Positions 20,718-34,000 of a stretch of 64,000 nt of DNA are shown here, piece after piece (positions within the stretch are counted from its first letter, which is position 1; the number at the start of each line of letters is the position of its first letter). The notes beneath the pieces are model-generated. The model worked only from the letters and a program-made list of their open reading frames with translations. It was not told where the DNA came from and made no database searches. A program made the translations under genes and the position numbers. The DNA is from Yponomeuta sedellus (lineage: Eukaryota; Arthropoda; Insecta; Lepidoptera; Yponomeutidae): NCBI GenBank assembly GCA_934045075.1, contig OW203731.1, positions 14,393,062-14,457,061 on the forward strand, in the 5' to 3' direction.

Positions 20718-21305
20718 AAGTAGGTCTGGCCTACATAAGTAGGACGAGCCTACATCAGTAGGACGGCCTACATCAGTAGGACGGCCTACATCAGTAGGAC
20801 GAGCCTACATCAGTAGGACGGCCTACGTCAGTAGGACGAGCCTGGATCAGTAGGACGAACCTACATAAGTAGGAGGACCCTACATCAGTAGGACGAGCCT
20901 AGATCAGTAGGACGAGCCTAGATCAGTAGGACGGCCTACATCAGTAGGACGAGCCTGGATCAGTAGGACGAACCTACATAAGTAGGAGGACCCTACATCA
21001 GTAGGACGAGCCTAGATCAGTAGGACGAGCCTAGATCAGTAGGACGGCCTACATCAGTAGGACGAGCCTGGATCAGTAGGACGAGCCTAGATCAGTAGGA
21101 CGGCCTACATCAGTAGGACGAGGCTGGATCAGTAGGACGAACCTACATAAGTAGGAGGACCCTACATCAGTAGGACGAGCCTAGATTAGTAGGATGAGCC
21201 TAGATCAGTAGGACGGCCTACATCAGTAGGACGAGCCTGGATCAGTAGGACGAACCTACATAAGTAGGACGAGCCTACATCAGTAGGACGAACCTACATA
21301 AGTAT
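20718..21305. repeat. Minisatellite, 19/18-bp unit with 113-bp higher-order period
   Basis: About 31 tandem units of GTAGGACGAGCCTACATCA and variants (GGCCTACATCA 18-mers, CCTGGATCA, AACCTACATAA). Each unit has inverted pentamers GTAGG/CCTAC. The variant GTAGGACGAGCCTGGATCA recurs at 20831, 20944, 21057, 21113 and 21226: spacings 113, 113, 56 and 113, so six-unit blocks with one half-block deletion. Confidence 0.95.
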
Positions 21306-21996
21306 TAATGTTTGTGCGTTAAGAATTTCAATGTGAAAAAATAAGTGCACCCTAGTTGCAGATTTTACAGCAACATTTTTTTGATATTTTTTTCCAAATC
21401 CAATTAAGTACTAATAAGGGCACAGTGTGTTTCATCGACACTTCTATTTTAGGGCAACTTAACATAAAATTATATTGGTTAATTTGCAGGCGACTATAAA
21501 AATTGTAATGTATTGTACCTACTTACCTAAAATAATTTTAATGAAAGTACATGAACTAAGTGAAATTATAAAAGGATGTCGGCCTAATAAAAAGACTTAC
21601 TTAACTTCATTTGTTGTCTTAAAACAAACAATAAATAAAAGCAATATAAAATCATCCATCCACTAAAATATCATATTATAGACATAACCTGCTAACTAAT
21701 TAAAATAATCAAACATAAAATACGTTATTTACACCTGTTATCTACATTATCTAGAATATCCTTGGAAATACTTACATCTAGTTAATTAAATTGCGAAATT
21801 TAATAGTTCCGATAAAAAAATATTAGCCCTATTTTATTAAATAACATGCCATTAATTTTGAGAAAAATTATTGCAATTGGTTCTACTAATTAATTTATTC
21901 TACTTGTATATGTAGCAGTGATAAAACTACGTGAAAGTTTACGTTTGGCATACAGTCTATTTAACTAGAAACTAAAGATAAACCTAGCTAAAATAA

Positions 21997-22061
21997 CTAT
22001 CTTCCTGAAAATATACTTATTGAGTTCGAGGTCGTCCGTTTTCTGACAAGATTTGCCTCCA
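21997..22061 (-). CDS. ADAP1: ADAP terminal coding micro-exon 7
   Basis: A strong acceptor (TTTTCTCTTTCTTTTACAG) at 22080-22062 is followed in phase by VEANLVRKRTTSNSISIFSG R and TAG at 21999-21997. The basic-plus-Ser/Asn tail is what I expect of arthropod ADAPs. Only 65 nt of coding sequence, so it was found by phase and homology rather than length. Confidence 0.85.
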
Positions 22062-25000
22062 CTGTAAAAGAAAGAGAAAAACAATGGTTTCAATATAAAA
22101 GAAAGAGAAAAATAATGGTTTTAATATCACGGAGCGAGGCAGAGCTAGGTATATTCGTCATTGTGGGTCGTAAAACCACTATTAACGTGATTAAGAGATT
22201 AATCTGACACTTTTCTGCAGATTAATCTCTTAATCAATGATATGCAAAAAAAGATATTGTATGGAATCAGGCGTTAATTTGCGGAAATTCAATCCGATGA
22301 CAACCTCTGTGGCGTAGAGGTAGCGCGTCTGCCTACCATGCACGAGGTCCCGGGTTCGAATCCCGGCTGGGGAAAAAAGCCCAAGTCTTGGATGTTTACA
22401 TGTTTATGATGTCGTTGTTGCTGGTTCCCACGACACAGGGTATCCTAGTGTGGGGCCATAAGCAATGGATGTGCTTGCATGTAAATGTTATCCTTAATAG
22501 CATTAAAATGTGAAAATTACTTTGCTAAATTCTGCTGAAAATCCCACAAGCACCATGCGGTTGGTTAATGCAATGCCCTCCCTCGCACTTTTTCAAGCAG
22601 AAGTAAGACACCAACTGACTTGCACTTGTGAGCCTGAGGATGCCTCATGGTATAGAGGCGAAACGCGTCGCGTATTTTCTTACACAAGTATTGGTGTCGA
22701 TGGTGGTGTGTTCGTGTCTTGCTTCTACTTGAAAAAGTGGGAGGGAGCGCGGTGCATTAACTAACGCGTGCTTACGGGATTTTTGGCGGAATTTAGCAAA
22801 GTAATTTTAATGCCAAAGAAAGATATGACTTTTTTCCATCAGTGGAGCTAGTGTTACGTTATAGAACCTCTCAATGTGCTAAACAACAACTTACAACTTA
22901 TAGAAGCTGCATGCATACCTAATCGGCCATTAGGCACATATATGGAGTCATAGAAATATATACCTTAAGTTATATACCTATCTTTGTATGGAGTCATAGA
23001 AATATATACATAAAGTTACTCGAAATATGTTGGTAAATTTAATTAGTATACAAAATAAAATACGATCAGCAGCTACGAAAGTTCAGATATTATAGTTCCT
23101 GTTAACTATTTCAAATTACCAACCTGTGTAATAAATTATAGAACAAGATACTTATGTGATGAAGGGAGCTTTTGATGAGTGTTTTAGGGGCATGGTCTAG
23201 TTTCGTAAAATAAGATTACTATTGAATTTTAGAAAATTGTATTAACCTCCTTATTTTATGGGATTATTGGCAACGTTGAAGACATACTGAATGGCGTTTT
23301 ATGCTTTTATTAAAAAATGCACACGATGCTTCAACGTGTTGTTTTCAATGGAAATGGTAAGAAATGTTTTACCCGCATGAAGACTCACTTTGGGTAGATT
23401 CCCGGAATTAACCCGCTTTTATTCCCCTAAATGAGTATTTTTCTCGGTAAGACGTTTATTACCATTATTATTTATTAACGATATCTTCGGAAAGAGAATG
23501 GCTTCGGTGTCCTTAATAAATGAGAACAACCACTTCGTATTCCACTGAAATACCAAATAATCGAAATCTATTGTCATTTTGAAAGTCAGGGGGCCGATTC
23601 TCACTTCAATAGCAAATAAGTCGTATACGACTCTAAGGCTTATGACATGGAATTCTAAGTAAAAAGTTGAGCGACACCCAAAATCTGTATTCTGAACGCC
23701 ATGCTAGATTGAATTCGAATGAGAAAATAAATGTTTAATGACTCTGTCAAGTTATCTTATCTTATTTTTATGCGACAAATGTCTAATCCTTCGAATATTT
23801 TGCGTTTACGCCGTCAATTCGCATGGCCGAGAATCAGCCCCCAGGACTGAGAAGGTTACACCCTTCTTTATATGATCTGAGGTTACACTACTGCAAGCTC
23901 ATTATTGACGAAGTCGCTTATATTAGTCAAAACAATTAGGTACCGGTATGGGGAGTAGACTAGTGTTCCAGAACGACATATAAGGGCTTAGGCAACACTT
24001 TACCTGTGGAGTCCTGGGGTGTGAGGGGCCGCTTGAGGGTCTGCTGTATGATGGAGAGCCAGCCAGCGCGGTCGTCGTGGCTGATAGCCGCCAGGCAGTA
24101 CGTTCGCTCGGGAGTAATGAGGTGGAACGGGAAGCGAGCCTCCTTGCAACCATTGCCGGTGTTGGAGACCTTTATGGAGTAACCGTTAGACTCGTGACCT
24201 GCGGGATAGTTAGTAGTTAGACCTGATATTTCCGCCTCACAGTTAGGCCATTGTACGTAGTAAGAGCTGGGGTATGTTCAACACTTCAGACACTAGGGTT
24301 TCCTTCCTTCAAAGCTAGCGAGTGGTATTGCTACTAAAACTTTACTTGAACCTACGACCTTTATTGAACTAAAGTAAGAGAAATGGTGGAGTTACTGGTG
24401 ATGCGTTCAGTTCACCAGTAACTCTTCGTTGAACGCTGGGCATAGGCGTAGCTATTATGGCGGGGGACGTAAGAGTGGGCAAAGTCCCCTAGGAACTTAG
24501 CATGGAAGAATTACTGTTTAATCAGTTTTAAAATTATCCAAGGTAAAAAGGAGCTTGAATGAACTACATTATTATCTACTAGCTGCTGCCCGCGACTTCG
24601 TATGCGCAGGATTAGTGCAGGACGCATTACCGGGATATGAAGTATATCCTACGTAAGTATTCACATCTTTGCCTATGAGGAAGCCAAATCTCACTTCATT
24701 AGCAAATAATTCGTATCTCTAAGGCTTATGTCGCTCGACATTCTAAATAGAATTCAATTCGACATAGACTACATAAAAAGTCGAGCGACAGTCATAATCT
24801 GTATTCTGAACGCCATGCTACATTCACGGATGTCAAAAAAAGACATCTTTTTTTGACATCCGTGGCTACATTGAATTCGAATGAGAAAACAGATGTCTAA
24901 TGAAATGACTCTGTAGAGTTATCTTATCTTATTTTTATTCGACGAATCCTTCTAATCCTTCTAATATTTTGCGTCTACTCTTTCAATTTGCATGCGCAAG

Positions 25001-28000
25001 AATCGGCTCCCTGTACGCCAAAGTTCAATATAAATTCGTTCAGCCGTTATTGTGTGATTAAGTAACAAACACCCAAATATCAAGATCCGGGGAGCGAATT
25101 CTCGGCCATGCGAATTGAAATCGTAGACGCAAAATATTCAAAGGATTAGACATTTGTCGCATAAAAATAAATTTCATGTATTCTCACAAAGCCGTATGCG
25201 CAACTTGCTCGTAAATTTCGCTCTCTTTGAGTTGTCATAATGTAGCATGGCAATTACCATGCCACTTTTTATGTAGAATTCAAGTCATACGACTTAGAGT
25301 CGTATACGAATTACTTTACTCTATCAGAGAGGGCTTTGACTAGCAGCAGTAGCTCTATTAAAATCAAGATTAGGAACGTCATTGTTTCGTAGAGATTTTA
25401 TTATTATTAGATAACTAGCTGGGCCCCGCAGTGATACCTGCGTTTTATCGATTTTCCCATGGGAATAAAATATTTTCCCGCAGTAAAACGTAGCACTAGG
25501 GTGTCAGCTAACTCCACACGAAATTTTATTAAAGCCGGTCCAGCCGTTAAGACGTGAAAAAGTAACAAACATACACACTTATAACATTAGTGTGATTAGG
25601 GGTGCGTTTCGAGATGCGATGATATCGATTACAGTGCCAACCCATATAAGTGCAGTAGGCACAAGAACCCTATTTCGTGCGAGATACTTTGGGACAAATA
25701 AATTTGGTCGGATTCGCGCTGTAATCGATTTCATCGAATCTCGGAACGCAGGGATGATATTATGTTTCTTGCATACACCTAAGAAAAAAAAAATACAATC
25801 AAGACTCAATGCTATAAACATTTCCACCAAATTAGGTTATGAGATAGTAAAGTTATGATCCGTTTAGTTTAGCACCCCTACGTAAGTGTGAAAAATCGTC
25901 ATTTTATAAGCGAGATCATCGACACGTTATATGATACAAAGTAAATAGCGGTATCTAGCTAACAGACAGGAATATATAGTATTAATGTCCAACAGTTCAT
26001 TTTACCGGTGCACAGATATTCAGCATGCGTTTTCCTTTACCTAAACAGTTATGTTCCGCACCTATTTTGAATAATTCAGAGTTACTAGAATTTCATTAAA
26101 GATTTAAACTTTATAAGTCTAGGTAAGAATGTAGCAGAATAACTTATATATTAACTCCTGTCTGTCTTCCGAAGGGGTAGGCAGAGCTAAAGGTTCTCAT
26201 CTCGTCACAAATTTCTTTCGCGTCATGAATAGTGCCAAGCATATGAAGTCTATATTGTATTTAACCACCTAACCAACCAATATAAGCCTAACGAGGCATG
26301 TGCCCAACATGCCTCTTCTCTAAAAACCTTGTGGCGAGCACATGTCAACTCTGCGCGCGCACTACAAACTCCAACATTTCTGCATCGCGCAATCAAAGTG
26401 TTTCAATGACATACCATAAATATAACGTCCGACAACCTATTTAGAGGCTAAAAATTCCACCCATGCCGGGATTCGAACCCGCGAACTCTGGCTATCCGTG
26501 CGCTCTTCCAACTGAACTAATGGATGCCGATTAGTCCTTAGCACGGGTTGGTGCATTAAAAAAAAATCATGCCTCTTCTCTCCGCCATCTGATCAGGCGG
26601 GTGTCTCTAAATAGTTGTTCAATAGAGTCATTAGTCCGGTAATGGTCGTTACCCGTCCCGGTATTACCCGTGCTACTTAACTCGGCGCCTCGCACGATTC
26701 GATCTTTTTCGCGAGAGATGCCTATTTAATTTGCGCAGGTTATACCCCTGGAAAGACATTGTACTGCTATGGCTTTGTAGGCTACCAAATTGAGGAATTT
26801 AACAAACATTGTCGTGCTTATTCTATTGAAAAACTATGTAAGTATTAGATTCTAGGGCCCGGGCCCTAGAGTCTAATTCTTTATGAATTAATCTAATATT
26901 GAGTTGAGTCTGGCAAAGAACCGGTCCTTTGCCACTCTCAACTATAGACTTCCAGACGATTTCCTAACAACTTACCAAGGAATATCTCGCCCTTTGGATA
27001 CGCGTCGAGTGGTTCATCGTGGTACATGAGCTTCCTGTTGTCCAGCGTGAACCATCGTCTCCTGTGGGCGTCGGAGGCGCGCGGCCCGGTCTTCCAGAGC
27101 CAGCCTTCCCTCGCGAAGTCTTTGGGCAGACGAAGCAGGAGGTCGGACTCTGAAGCCGCAGGGAAAGCCACCTGGAGCTGGTGCAACTTGGCGCAGCGGA
27201 TCGCCATGTACCTGAGCAGAAGACGATGGTATTAAGAATATATAATAGACGTACCTACACTTAGACAGACCTGTTACATTATTGAAAACCGTGGTTTGAT
27301 AATTTCTGACAGTAAGGCCCGCTACTGCCTTACACTCCTCCACCAACCCGGACTTCACCCCCGTGGAAGAGACCCGTGCCCCTCGGTGGGGACATAACGG
27401 GTTGATCATGATGACTCTAATAAAATAATGTTGTACCCTGGCCCCTGAACTAGGTTGCAGGCCTGTGTCTCAGGATCAGTGTTTTACAATGATCATAGTG
27501 CTAACTAGTGTGCTGTTTTGCTGTTTACAGGGACATTTTATTGTTTTTAAGTTAAAAAGAAAAAAGAAAATGTTATACATGCAAACATGCATGTATAACA
27601 TTTTCTTTTGACAACAATGAAAGAAACCTTTTATGTAAATTTTGTGTGCGAGTGTTTGTGTGCGTGTGTTTGTGTGTGTGTTATATGCAGTAGTGGTCCA
27701 ATGTGGGTCCTAAATGATTACTCACCAGCAATTGATGACCTCTGGGTCGTCGTGGGTGACGTAGATGTGCCTCGTGCTGCCGTCCTTGAGGAATGTGATC
27801 TGCAGTGAGTTGAGGTGGCCGATCTTCTGAGGTGCAAAAGCGACGTTTAGCTCCGATAGCTTCAGGACACCCTTTGGCTCTCTGTGCTCCTTCACGTGGT
27901 ATCTGTAAAGGAGTATTGTTTCATATTTTATTTATTGGAAGATGAGTGGAGGGAAAGGAAGGGCTGGAAAGGGACGTCCCAGGCGGACATACATCGACCA

Positions 28001-31000
28001 AATAGGGGATGTATTAGCAAATAGGAAGATAAAAAGTACCCGGAACCGGCGTGCGTGCAAGCAACGACTTATGAACGTTGTAGAAGTGAAGGTGATCTGT
28101 CAGGATCGTTGCAAGTGGCAGTCCCTGGTCTCTGCCTACCCCTATGGGATACGGGCGTGAGGTTATGTATGTATTTTTTTTATAATTATGCTTTATTGCA
28201 TACGAAACATTAAACAAGACATTACGTAAGAAATAACATTTACAAAGGCGAGCTTATTTTTTTAAGTTTCTTCCAACAAAAATTAGATAGTCGGAAGTCG
28301 GCAGAAAAAACGGGTAAATTATAGGTGTAAAAACCTATTTAGAGGCTAAAAACTTCACCCATGCCGGGATTCGAACCCGCAACCTCTGGCTATCCGTACC
28401 AAGCTATCTGGTACGGATAGCCAGAGGTTGCGGGTTCGAATCCCGGCATGGGTGAAATTTTTGGCCTCTAAATAGGTTTTTAAATTTGTTCCTTAGCACG
28501 GGTTAGTGCATTAAAAATAAAAATAGTGTAAATTATAGGTGCACAAAATAAACGACATAGACTGCTTAAACCCTTAACAATAACCTAAGCAGAAATAATA
28601 CACTACATAGACTGAATACCTTTTAAATATAAATAAATAAAAGACATAGTAAATAATTGTATAGCTCTGCATGAAGAGACCCGTGCCCCAGCAATAGGGA
28701 CATACAAGGGTTGTTATCGACAGCTCAAAGTTACGATAGAGATAAATAGTACTCTTTCAACTGTTTCTTAAATATACCAATTGTGGGACTAGCGCTTATT
28801 TTCTGATTTATTCTCATGAGTTTTCTATTTTTTTTATTGAATGGCGTTATACAGTAGGTACTATTTCTTTTTTAGTAGAGAAACAAACACCCATTGGCTC
28901 AGATAGCCCCCCTTGGCAAATCTAAGGTTATTTTTCAGGCGGGGTTCTGCCTCTGAAAGCGATAGTCTATGACAGAGCTTCTTAAACTTTTGAGGCTATA
29001 GAGCACTAACAAACCTTTATTTTATTTTCTAGAATTTTATAGAATACAAGATTCGCTTTAAACTTCTGAAGGTGCCGCCATAACTTAGCCATTACTACGA
29101 GCAGGTTGTGGCCAATTAGGCCTTATTTGCTGCTGTCCTTTAAAGTGAAGTTCTCCATCTTTGAAACTCTTTATCAGATCTTCACCAAATTAAAATGGGA
29201 TGAATGGGCGGCTTCATAATTTCTGATCGTAAGGCCGCCACTGTCTTACAATCCTCCACCAACCTGAACTTGACCCCCTTAGTGGTGTATGTCCTGACAT
29301 TCTTGCGATGCAGGAAGAAACCCGTGCCCCAGCAGTGGGGATATACAAAGGGTTGATCTCAAATGGCACATAATATATATTCGTACAAAAACAGGATTAT
29401 CGAAATCGGTTAAGATTGGACGAAGTTATGCGGGGACATAGTAAAAAAAAAAAGGAATATAAGCGTCGAATTGAAACCCACCTCCTTCTGTTGAAGTCGT
29501 GTAAAAATAATATTGGAGGAAAAACCATCCAACCTTTGAGTGACAAACGTGATTCGCAACTTTTGACGGAACCTCTAAGTTTGCGGCCCCCACTTTAAGA
29601 ATTGCTGGACTATGACTCATCAACTTTCACCCTTTCATTGCTAAGTCACCCACTAACAATATAACTGAGTAGAGTGCACATATTTTTAGGTTGATATGTT
29701 ATAGGAACGGTAACGTTCGCGGTCACTGTCTCACTAACTGTGAAGGAAAACGGAACGGAAGCGATATCAATTATTGCTCAGGCCCTTGATTTTGCTGATG
29801 CGTTGTGGTGTAATGACAGTTGCATAAACATGGCGATTTCATTGCGTTGCTGCTTTAAGTCTACGAGAGCTCATACCTCCTAGGCGTCAATAGTATCAAA
29901 ATACACCCCACGTGACCCGACCGTGTACCGGTCATGGTACTATAATGCACTAACAGAATCAAGGCCCAAGTGCTATCTTTACTATAACTATAGAACAATT
30001 CTTTATCTTTGAAAGATTAAAACAGACAAAATATCCACTATAAAAGAAACATCAATAGTTTTGACATTTACTGCATTTTTTTAATGATATCGTTATACTA
30101 AATAGGAGGAAAAGTGTGTGTCAGATCCCGCCCAGTGTAAGGTTCCGTAAAGTGAGATATTTTTTACCTGCTTTACAGAACTAAACACTTCATTAATTTA
30201 AAAACCTATTTTAGAGGCTAAAATTGGCTCAATTGGTAGAGCGCTGGTTAGAGCGCTGGTACGTATAGCCAGAGGTTGCGGGTTCGAATCCCGGTATGGG
30301 TGAAATTTTTAGCCTCTAAATAGGTTTTTAAATTTGTTCCTTAGCACGGGTTAGTGCATTAAAAATAAAAATAGTACTTCATTAATGTGATTTTCATTGG
30401 AATTTGTATGAAGTTTTTCTTTCATAGTATGTTAGTCGCCTATTATTTTATTTTACTTTGCACACCAACAGCATATATACAAAACATGGTGCAAAAGAGT
30501 TACAGGAAGATAAAATTACGCGTACGTACACCACTTACAGGTAAGCACGGCATTTATTATAAACTAACCTTACATCATTAATGAGCTGTAACAGAAATGA
30601 TAATTAAATTAAACTAAGTAACAAATCAACTATATTGCATTTGTATATACCAATTTCTAGAAAGCTTGGAATGTTTGATGGGTAATGTTAGTCGTTAACT
30701 TGATAAGTTTACTTAGCCGTGACAGTGTTCCCTTCAAGTACTTTATAAATGGTAAATCCTTGGTTTTTATACATTTCTACGACTAACTACTTAGCCAGGA
30801 AAAAGGGAAGAGGCCTTACTCCAATAAAAAGGCGGACTTTAAAGCTTAATATTTCTGAATCGAATCCCAAATCAAATAATTAAAAATCATTAATATAAGG
30901 AAAAAATCTATGTCGTTATTTGCTCAATCTAATCTTAAGATATAACCGTCCCTTTTGATTATTTAATCACGTATGTGAGAAAATTGGGAAAAATTGGGAA

Positions 31001-34000
31001 AAAGTTTTTCCGGCACAAGAAAATCAACCATCGTTAATTTAACTTTAGTTCGAAAATCGTTAAGTTGGCCTCACTGCCAGTAATTGACTTTAAGGCAATG
31101 TTACTATCGTACATACCTACTGTCGTAAATATCACTGCAGGCGACATAATACGCTGTGTATTTTCTTGGGCTTTAATATGTTTCATACGTATCTTTTATA
31201 TGTTTAGCTAAAAAATTTAAAACGTTGCGACATGCTAAAGGACCGTATCTCACCAGTAAAATATTGGTTTATTCGTCGTTACGTGACAAGAAGTTCTACT
31301 GCAGTTATTTCTTCACTTCTTTTGAAAAACAATTTGAGTTCTTCGCCATCTACTGAATACGCATCTTGACTCCTCCCTATCTAATAAAATACTAACTGGC
31401 TGTACTAAGCATGCTCAACTTTAAATTGAAAAAAATATTTTTAAATATTAGCTGAAGCCTGTTTTTGTCAAATGTGTTACTGCCCGATATACATTTTTAT
31501 TTACTTCGCGGTGACGTTACTGGCAAATATTTGTGCGATTGCACAGCACTGTGACGTCCGACCGCGTCGAAGAGGCGCGTTGGAAGTTTTCGTACTTTTT
31601 ACGTCACGGTTTGCATTACCTACTGGTAAGGCTTACGTAAGTAGCCTACGTACGTTCCACTCCCACTACGGGAAAGGCATAGCTAATACTGTCTCTCTCT
31701 GGCCAAGGGGCGATTTCAAGCGACGTCAACCCTTGCATGTCCTCACTGCTGGGGCACGAGTCTCCTCCTGCATCGCAGGAAGGAAGCCATACTCCACCAC
31801 GGGAGCCAAGTCCAGGTTGGTGGAGGATTGTAAGACAGTGGCAGGTCATACTGTTAGAAGTTATCAAGCCGCCCACAAGGCCTCTGACATGGCTTAACGA
31901 CTTTTCGTTGCCGGCACCAACGGTTTAACGTGCTTTGCGACGCACGGAAGCGCTCGAAAAAATACCACTAGTGGTAGTCATGGGACGGTCACCCATCCTG
32001 CACATAACCGCGCCTGTTGTTGCTTAACTCGAGTGATTGATTCTAATCTCTCGGTTCGACTAGGCCACGAGCGATATCAAGCGCTGAGGTATAATAAACA
32101 CCTCAGATTTCCTTCTGACGTAGTTTCTAATTACAGTGAGTGAGATTGTTACTGCAAATTGATAAATGAACGTAAGAAAACTATGTAATAGCATATGCCA
32201 GTACAGCAGGCAGGTTCTACATCCTCCACCCTCTCGAATATGAGGCCAGAGAGAGTACCACTGCAGTGCACAGCCAGTCTTGCCGGTAATTTTATCATGG
32301 CGACTACAGCCATGACTGCTTAGTACCTAAAGAAGCAGATATTCTATGTTTGTTCATCGATATAGTCCACGTCATCTTGCTCTACACTGTGGCATTAGAA
32401 AGAGTGAGAACTTCATCTAATATTCGCAACCAGAACCGATGGCAACCTATTGCTCTACCACGTAATTTTGTGTACATATACTCGTAAATAAGAGACTGTA
32501 TCATGTCATGGCTGGCTAATCTATTCTGCGTAGATTTATTCTATTAGTGGATTACAGTATAATGACAGATAAATAAACCGGTCACGTGACGTGTTTTTTT
32601 AATACAGTTGATGCCTCGAAGGTATGATACGTGTGCAGACTTAGACTCAGAGCAGCAATGAAATAAAATCGCCACGTTCGTGCAATTGTCATTGTAGAAC
32701 CTAAGGCCAGATAGGAGTCTAATACTTATATAGGTTGTCAATAGAATGAAATAAGCATGACAATGGTTGTTACTTGTCTCAATTTGGTAGTCTTCAAAGC
32801 AATAGCAGTACAATGTCATTCCAGGGGCATAACACGTGCAAATGAAATAGGCATCTCTCGCGAACAAAATCGAATCGAGCGAGGCGCCGGTTATACCATT
32901 GCAATGCGATTGGTTACTAGACTACCGATAGCGTGAATGAAACGATCATTAGCATTAGTCCCTATGGCTCTATTGAACAACTACATTTTAGAGAATCGCC
33001 ACCCTGGTAGTCGTCGAATTCACTACGAAGAGAGACTAGAGTATGTCAAGGCGGTATTAGTTTTACTCACTTCAAGGTGTCCTCAGATTCGTTGAGTATG
33101 AACTTGCGGAGCTGGTAGCGGCTGTCCTCCTTCCCCCGCTTCATGAGGAAACCCTCCATGGTGCCGGACACGTATGACTGCCGTTCTGGGTGGCAGAACT
33201 CCTCGCGCTCATATTTGGCTCGGATCCACTGCTCCACCAGCACCCTGAAAAGGATCGAGACGGTGTTGAATATACCAGAATAAAAGCGGCGGCAAGCCGT
33301 TGGTTCCGGCTGTCATGTATTGGCAGTCGTTGAACCATGTCAGAGGCCTTATGGGCAGCTTGATAACTTCTGACAGAAGAGAAAGAAGACTTGGCCTTCA
33401 AAAATTAAAAAAAAATCAAAATTATTTATTTATAACAGTGGTAACAATGATAGGGTCGAATCTTCCTTTTAAGTTAACACCTGTATTAGGAAGAATTAGC
33501 TCTTCCAGCCGATAGGTTGTACTAATTATCAAATTTTTACAAACTTGACAGTTACACTTAAGAGCTAATTTCTATTTATTTATTTTAAATAGCGAGTACA
33601 CAAAAAGTATACAAATACAAGATATGTGGTTTTAGATTTCATATTTAAATTTAGTACACTTAAGATTAACATGTACATTTTTTTAAGTAGGGTACAAACA
33701 CTTAGGGGTTTCATTTCAATCGGCTCCCGCCCGTAAACAAACAGACAGTTGACGGTAGTCGATAAAATATCAGGAAGGATCAGATAGATCGTTTGCTCGA
33801 CCTAGCCCACCCATATAAGCATACCCATCATTAGTTATTTAATTATTATGTTTGTAACCCAGACAAAAACCGAATGAAATTTATTTTAGGGGTGTACATC
33901 GCACACGTGTAAAATAAGTGTAATTATGGTTTGTACTAATAAGTGTGAAATGATTCCATGATTAATGATTCCAATATATGTACTCGTGTATGTATGTGTG

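Larger units (their letters stand above)
18600..21996 (-). other. Repeat-poor AT-rich block downstream of the ADAP stop, candidate long 3' UTR
   Basis: About 3.4 kb with few of the SINEs that crowd neighbouring DNA, directly following the ADAP stop. Several minus-strand AATAAA-type signals occur (TTTATT on the plus strand, for example near 18650). An extended 3' UTR is a reasonable inference, not shown. It holds the minisatellite at 20718-21305 and a minus-strand LINE tail near 19633. I see no gene in it. Confidence 0.35.

Noticed and set aside
20718..21305. CRISPR-like array of short direct repeats
   Set aside because: Repeats are contiguous 18-19-mers with no unique spacers, no cas genes, and eukaryotic context; it is a minisatellite.
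22300..22375. tRNA gene
   Set aside because: A and B boxes are good, but the acceptor stem is not paired as in a real tRNA, and the same SINE body follows as in other copies. The same reasoning rejects tRNA calls at 5106, 14199, 16900 and 37261.
25579..25858. Mirror-image open frames on both strands
   Set aside because: They arise from an internal near-palindrome in a TIR element; no protein motif on either strand.
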